Shown here piece after piece: positions 6,056 to 8,403 of a DNA stretch of 8,403 bases. A program made the translations under genes and the position numbers. Each line of letters starts with the position of its first letter. The first letter of the stretch is position 1. The notes under the pieces were generated by a model. It had not been told where the DNA came from. It saw only the letters and a list, made by a program, of their open reading frames with translations, and did not search any database. This DNA is from Ramlibacter sp. (lineage in GTDB: Bacteria > Pseudomonadota > Gammaproteobacteria > Burkholderiales > Burkholderiaceae_C), in NCBI GenBank assembly GCA_023701085.1, contig JAMPXR010000095.1, positions 1 through 8,403 of the forward strand, written 5' to 3'.

Positions 6056-8403
6056 TTAACCCGTGTTGCGCAGCGCCGCGGCGATGCCGTTGATCGACAT
6101 GTGGATGCCGCGCCGGGCCTGGTCGTCGATCTTGCCGGCGCGATAGCGGCGCACCAGCTCGACCTGCAGGTGGTGCAGGGGATCGATGTACGGGAAGCGG
6201 TGCCGGATCGAGCGCTGCAAGGCGGGATTGGCCGCCAGCCGCTGTTTTTCGCCGGTGATCAGCTGCAGCGCCTCCACGGTGCGATGCCATTCCGACTCGA
6301 TGGCGCCGAAGACGCGCTTGCGCAGCCGGGCGTCGGCGACCAGCTCGGCATAGCGCGAAGCCAGCGCGAGATCGCTTTTCGCCAGCACCATGTCCATGTT
6401 GGACAGCAGCGCGCCGAAGAACGGCCATTGCCGGTACATCTTCTGCAGCAAGGCCAGCCGGCGGCGCCGATCCGGCTCGCCATCCTCCTGCAGGAAGCTG
6501 TAGACGGCGCTGCCGAAGCCATACCAGCCCGGCAAGGTGAGCCGGCACTGCCCCCAGCTGAAGCTCCAGGGGATGGCGCGCAGGTCCTCGATTCGCATGC
6601 CGGCCTTGCGCGAGGCCGGGCGCGACCCGATATTGAGTTCGGCGATTTCACGGATCGGCGTGGCGCCGCTGAAGTATTCGGCGAACCCGGGGGTTTCGTA
6701 GACCAGCGCGCGGTATGCGGACAGGCTGGAGCGCGACAGCGTTTCGGCCGCCTCCAGGAAGGCGCCCGGCGCCGGCTTCGTCGGCTGCAGCAGGCTGGCC
6801 TCCAGCGTGGCGGCGACCAGTGTTTCGAGATTGCGGCGGCCGATTTCCGGGTTGGCGTACTTGGAGCCGATCACCTCGCCCTGCTCGGTCAGGCGGATCT
6901 GGCCGCGCACGGTGCCGGGGGGCTGTGCCAGGATCGCCTGGTAGCTCGGTCCGCCGCCGCGGCCCACGGTGCCGCCGCGCCCATGGAACATGCGCAGCCG
7001 GATAGCGTGCGGGACCTGCGCTCCCGCGCTTGCCACCGCGTCGGCCGCGCCGCCGGTGGCCAGTTCATCGAACAGGTCGACCAGCGCGATCTCGGCGCGG
7101 TACAGCTCCCAGTTGCTGGTGAAGATGCCGCCGTCCTTGTTGCTGTCGCTGTACCCCAGCATGATGTCCTGTTCGGCGCCCGAGCGCCGAACCAGCGACG
7201 CGATGCCGGGCAGGCGGTAGAACTCGCGCATGATGGGGACCGCATTGCGCAGGTCCTCGATGGTCTCGAACAGCGGCACGACGATCAGTCCCGCCACCGC
7301 CGCCTCGTCGATGGTGCCGGTCAACAGGCCCGTTTCCTTCTGCAGGAGCAGCACTTCGAGCAGGTCGCTGGCGCTTTCCGTGTGGCTGATGATGTAGTGG
7401 CGGATCGCCTGCGGGCCGAAGCGCTCGCGCATCAGCCTGGCGGTCTCGAAGATGGCCAGCTCCGCCAGGGTGTGTTCCGAGTAGCGCCCGCCGATCACGC
7501 GCAGCGGCCTGGCGTCGGCCAGCAGCTTCATCAGCAGGGCGCGCCGCGCCGGCTCCTGCAGCCTGGCGTAGTGCGGCTCGATCCGCGCCGTGGCCAGCAG
7601 CTCGGCCACGACCGCTTCGTGCTGGTCCGAGTTTTGCCGCAGGTCCACCGTGGCGAGGTGGAAGCCGAACACCTCCACCGCGCGGATCAGCGGATGCAGG
7701 CGCTGCTGCACCAGCACCGCGCCATGCTGCGCCAGCAGCGAGTCCTCGATGGTGCGCAGGTCGGCCAGCAAGTCCTCGGCGCGAAGATACGGGTCGCGTG
7801 GCGGCAGCGCGTGGCGCGCGGCGTCGCCGCCGGTGAAGTCCTTGAGGGTCGCGGCCAGCCGGGAATACATGCCGGCCAGGGCGCGGCGATACGGCTCGTC
7901 GGCGCGGTGCGCGTTGGTGTCGGGCGAGCGGCCGGCCAGGGCGCGCATCGCCGGCGTCACCTCCACCAGTGTGGACGACAGGGACAGCTCGCCGCCCAGG
8001 TAGTGGACCTCGGTGAGGTAGTGGCGCAGCGCCACTTCGCACTGGCGCCGCAGCGCGTATTGCAGGGTCGCGGCGCTGACGTTCGGATTGCCGTCGCGGT
8101 CGCCGCCGATCCAGTGGCCCATGCGCAGGAAGCTGGCCACCGGATGATGGCCCAGTTCGCGCTCCAGCTCGGCGTACAGCTTCGGGATCTCGCACAGGAA
8201 CGTCGCTTCGTAATAGCTGAGGGCGTTCTCGATCTCGTCGGCCACCGCCAGCCCGGTGAAGCGCAGCAGCCTCGTCTGCCACAGCTGCAGCACGCGGGCG
8301 CGCATGCCGGCCTCGTTGGCCGCCAGTTCGCGCGGCGCCAGCGCGTCCTTGGCCGTGGCGCGGGCCTTGATCTCGTCGCGCTGGGTCAGCAGGTTGGCGA
8401 TGC
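6056..8403 (-). CDS. ppc: Phosphoenolpyruvate carboxylase, C-terminal 781 residues (5' end outside window)
   Basis: Adds bicarbonate to phosphoenolpyruvate to give oxaloacetate, refilling the TCA cycle; a cytoplasmic homotetramer that needs Mg2+ or Mn2+. The frame runs off the right edge; 781 residues are visible, against about 880-950 for bacterial enzymes. The missing part includes the N-terminal TAHPTE catalytic-His signature. Seen directly: [16 protein letters not shown] and [14 protein letters not shown] near the right end; the second family signature [13 protein letters not shown] at about 7128-7164; the Arg/Gly loop [16 protein letters not shown] at about 6941-6991; and the invariant C-terminus RNTG (6059-6070), whose Asn binds the aspartate inhibitor in the E. 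coli enzyme. The Met at 8305 is internal, because recognisable upstream sequence ([13 protein letters not shown]) continues to the edge. It is convergent with the AI-2E gene, 22 bp between stops, with no clear terminator in that gap. Identification is secure. Confidence 0.97.
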   Translation of the reverse strand, partial: IANLLTQRDEIKARATAKDALAPRELAANEAGMRARVLQLWQTRLLRFTGLAVADEIENALSYYEATFLCEIPKLYAELERELGHHPVASFLRMGHWIGGDRDGNPNVSAATLQYALRRQCEVALRHYLTEVHYLGGELSLSSTLVEVTPAMRALAGRSPDTNAHRADEPYRRALAGMYSRLAATLKDFTGGDAARHALPPRDPYLRAEDLLADLRTIEDSLLAQHGAVLVQQRLHPLIRAVEVFGFHLATVDLRQNSDQHEAVVAELLATARIEPHYARLQEPARRALLMKLLADARPLRVIGGRYSEHTLAELAIFETARLMRERFGPQAIRHYIISHTESASDLLEVLLLQKETGLLTGTIDEAAVAGLIVVPLFETIEDLRNAVPIMREFYRLPGIASLVRRSGAEQDIMLGYSDSNKDGGIFTSNWELYRAEIALVDLFDELATGGAADAVASAGAQVPHAIRLRMFHGRGGTVGRGGGPSYQAILAQPPGTVRGQIRLTEQGEVIGSKYANPEIGRRNLETLVAATLEASLLQPTKPAPGAFLEAAETLSRSSLSAYRALVYETPGFAEYFSGATPIREIAELNIGSRPASRKAGMRIEDLRAIPWSFSWGQCRLTLPGWYGFGSAVYSFLQEDGEPDRRRRLALLQKMYRQWPFFGALLSNMDMVLAKSDLALASRYAELVADARLRKRVFGAIESEWHRTVEALQLITGEKQRLAANPALQRSIRHRFPYIDPLHHLQVELVRRYRAGKIDDQARRGIHMSINGIAAALRNTG

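Noticed and set aside
7065..8282. A 405-codon open frame in a second minus-strand register within ppc
   Set aside because: It is a frame-shifted shadow of ppc, Ala/Gly/Arg-rich without motifs; the ppc frame is continuous with all expected signatures.

Overview
The window is GC-rich, gene-dense chromosomal DNA that looks like a betaproteobacterium of the order Burkholderiales. The order argH / LytS-type sensor kinase (AlgZ) / LytTR response regulator (AlgR), followed by ppc, together with the protein sequences, points to the Alcaligenaceae (Bordetella/Achromobacter-like). This placement rests on remembered synteny and protein style, not on a database search. No rRNA, tRNA, CRISPR array, insertion sequence or phage gene was seen.

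Layout, left to right. (1) Positions 2-826 hold the 3' part of an aldehyde dehydrogenase gene on the plus strand; its catalytic Glu and Cys are both present, and its N-terminal third or more lies outside the window. (2) A 78-bp gap with a GC-rich hairpin and a small palindrome leads into a plus-strand MarR-family regulator (905-1501). (3) Converging on it is argH on the minus strand (1538-2929), encoding argininosuccinate lyase, the last step of arginine synthesis. (4) Divergent from argH, across about 90 bp, are three co-directional plus-strand genes: a membrane LytS/AlgZ-type histidine kinase (3020-4054), its LytTR/AlgR-type response regulator (TTG start, 4100-4834) and an AI-2E/PerM-family membrane protein (4864-6033). 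(5) Converging on the last of these is ppc on the minus strand (6056 to the right edge), encoding phosphoenolpyruvate carboxylase; its N-terminus is outside the window.

The kinase and regulator retain all the key phosphotransfer residues and form a standard two-component pair. The close spacing of the AI-2E-family gene suggests co-transcription with them. The left end (ALDH plus MarR) looks like a separate catabolic or stress-related module, has a visibly lower GC content in the lines sampled, and may be regulated by its own MarR protein. No gap exceeds 100 bp. I do not see a convincing undescribed system here. The points most worth a second look are an altered N-terminal motif in ArgH, the palindrome next to the marR start, and the permease linked to the two-component pair.
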